From positions 1-7,001 of the forward strand of contig JAGDMJ010000175.1 in the NCBI GenBank assembly GCA_017860555.1: 7,001 bases of DNA. The letters run 5' to 3'. Both the position numbers and the translations under genes were made by a program. Shown piece after piece: positions 6,004 through 7,001 of this stretch. This DNA comes from Bacteroidota bacterium (GTDB lineage Bacteria; Bacteroidota; Ignavibacteria; UBA10030; UBA6906). The notes beneath the pieces are model-generated. The model saw nothing but the letters and a program-made list of their open reading frames with translations. It did no database searches and was not told the DNA's origin. Within the stretch, counting starts at the first letter, position 1, and every line of letters begins with the position of its first letter.

Positions 6004-6843
6004 TCACCGCGCCATCTGCCTGGCTTTTTCCAGGATCATGGGACGGGCGGCCTCCATGAACTCCCGCAGGTCTTCATACGACATCGTGCGCTCTTCGAAC
6101 GAGCGTTCCTTCAATGCCTCCAGGAAACGCGCTTCGAACTCATGAAAATACGACCCATAAATGTGATAGCTGTCTGCAAGATGGCAGTAGCGCCCGAGGG
6201 TGACGGACTTCCCGAGCCGCTCCGAGACCTTTTCCGCAATCCGCTTCTGAAGCTGGACCAGCGCGAACATGTTCATGAATGCCGCCTTGTAGGCATCATT
6301 GGAGCGGAAGCGGACATTCATGCTCAGCACAGGCCGTGCATCCTCCTCCGTGATGCGGCACCAGATGCTCTGGAGGCACGGAGGGTCGTAACAGTCATTG
6401 TCTTCCCAGACCTTCCAGGTGATCGATTGGGCGCGTCGGGTGAATGGGGTCTCCGCAAGCTTGCGGGCCATGGTGTCGATCTGATTGAACGGTCCGGCCC
6501 CGAGCCCGGCATATTCAAAGAGCCGCTGATGATAGGTGTACTCCCAACGCGTATCCTCGGGATCGTCAGGGTCGCGCACCAGGTGGTCTTTGATCCCCTC
6601 ACAAACCTCCATCACGTACTCCTGCAAGTCCTCGGGACCTGCGGGAAAATCCTTGTGGATCATCGGTTCTTTCATCGGATCGTGAATCGTGATCAGCATT
6701 GTCGCATCGATGCTCGGGGGATCGTCCCCTTTGTCATACTGGGTCTTGATGCGGCATCCGTTCGTGTGGAGTTCGATCAGGGAGTTCTCCCATGCCCTGG
6801 AAATGCAGTCGCCTTCGACGTGGAGAACAGGTATTCCATTCAT
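6004..6843 (-). CDS. thyA: Thymidylate synthase, methanogen-type branch of the ThyA family
   Basis: A 279-residue protein that would convert dUMP to dTMP using a methylene-pterin cofactor. Compared by eye with E. coli ThyA, key positions align: the Arg136-Arg137 pair (E. coli 126-127, dUMP phosphate) and Trp143 (E. coli 133); catalytic Cys156 in DPPCLQS, at the same distance (19 residues) from Arg137 as in E. coli; RSND at 180-183 for the Arg-Ser-x-Asp loop; Asn191, aligning without gaps to Asn177, the residue that selects dUMP over dCMP; and His227/Tyr229 in SYHIYG for the nucleoside contact. The block FNQIDTMARKLAETPFTRR matches the ThyA segment before the arginine pair. The N-terminal third and the C-terminal end diverge from E. 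coli, as expected for the methanogen-type branch. The ATG at 6843 has only a weak GAGA ribosome binding site. The cofactor (folate or another pterin) and whether this is the cell's main synthase are not determined. Confidence 0.85.
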   Translation of the reverse strand: MNGIPVLHVEGDCISRAWENSLIELHTNGCRIKTQYDKGDDPPSIDATMLITIHDPMKEPMIHKDFPAGPEDLQEYVMEVCEGIKDHLVRDPDDPEDTRWEYTYHQRLFEYAGLGAGPFNQIDTMARKLAETPFTRRAQSITWKVWEDNDCYDPPCLQSIWCRITEEDARPVLSMNVRFRSNDAYKAAFMNMFALVQLQKRIAEKVSERLGKSVTLGRYCHLADSYHIYGSYFHEFEARFLEALKERSFEERTMSYEDLREFMEAARPMILEKARQMAR

Positions 6844-6880
6844 GGATCGATTCTCTGGGTGTGAGTAGTAAGGACGTGCG

Positions 6881-6973
6881 GGTTGTCGGCAAGTTACGGT
6901 AACCTTCTGTGAAAGGCAACCATCGCGCTGTACGCGCGCCTTTTCTGACCCCTTCTGGGGAACCCTCGGAAGG
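6881..6973 (+). other. Hairpin-rich intergenic region, possible structured leader of a divergent gene
   Basis: No gene is visible between the thymidylate synthase start and the right edge. Read on the plus strand the stretch holds several possible stems: GGTTGTC (6881-6887) with GGCAACC (6915-6921, one G-U pair), enclosing GTTAC-G-GTAAC (6893-6903); CGCGC (6924-6928) with GCGCG (6934-6938), followed by CCTTTT; and CCTTC (6951-6955) with GAAGG (6969-6973), enclosing GGG/CCC. The second hairpin with its short T run could act as a weak terminator or attenuator. No known riboswitch class was recognised. It could also be ordinary GC-rich spacer. Confidence 0.3.
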
Positions 6974-6993
6974 CTCTCTTGCGTTGATTGGGT

Positions 6994-7001
6994 AGGAGGT
7001 T
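6994..7001 (+). promoter_or_regulatory. Perfect Shine-Dalgarno sequence of a gene starting beyond the right edge
   Basis: AGGAGGTT at the extreme right end is fully complementary to the usual 3' tail of 16S rRNA. No plus-strand start codon follows inside the window, so a plus-strand gene is expected to begin within about ten bases outside it. It would be divergent from thymidylate synthase, sharing the 158-bp gap. Confidence 0.5.

Noticed and set aside
5364..6864. Long plus-strand open frames opposite the reductase (5364-6059) and thymidylate synthase (5968-6864)
   Set aside because: Both lie antisense to genes whose active-site residues are clear; neither shows a motif or ribosome binding site.
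1..7001. Mobile elements, tRNA or rRNA genes, CRISPR repeats
   Set aside because: No transposase or integrase motifs, long repeats, regularly spaced repeats or RNA-gene sequences were seen on either strand.

Overview
This is a moderately GC-rich bacterial stretch, densely coded and almost entirely on the minus strand. No rRNA, tRNA, insertion sequence, integrase or CRISPR array is visible. Several genes have recognisable Shine-Dalgarno sequences, and one promoter resembles a sigma-70 site. The Crp/Fnr protein and the cytoplasmic YceI protein resemble versions common in Bacteroidota/Chlorobiota and Nitrospirota-like environmental bacteria. The evidence does not fix the phylum.

Layout from right to left, in the direction of minus-strand transcription. 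(a) 6844-7001 is a non-coding gap with several small hairpins. It ends in a perfect plus-strand AGGAGGT, so a divergent gene probably starts just outside the window. (b) 6004-6843 encodes a thymidylate synthase of the type described from methanogens, with the main ThyA catalytic and dUMP-binding residues in place. (c) 5169-5852 encodes a small NADP-binding protein of the F420-dependent NADP reductase-like family. (d) 4428-5009 encodes a Crp/Fnr-type regulator behind a plausible promoter. (e) 3767-4312 encodes a YceI-like lipid-binding protein with its own extended -10 promoter and a strong terminator. (f) 3499-3684 is the only plus-strand gene, a 61-residue cysteine-rich CPXCG-like protein. 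(g) 2280-3323 and 391-2283 are a translationally coupled pair: a deoxyhypusine-synthase-like protein of unknown function, and a fusion of a PfkB/HldE-like sugar kinase to a HAD phosphatase. (h) 1-196 is the N-terminus of a phytanoyl-CoA-dioxygenase-like protein that runs off the left edge.

The strongest candidate for something undescribed is the coupled pair at 391-3323. One polypeptide carries both a carbohydrate kinase and a phosphatase, and its start codon overlaps the stop of a conserved NAD-fold-like protein. A PhyH-type oxygenase gene follows. This looks like a small-molecule (perhaps sugar-phosphate) pathway, but no substrate can be read from the sequence. The Crp, YceI and NADP-reductase genes look like a housekeeping or stress-response neighbourhood, with only circumstantial evidence of shared control.
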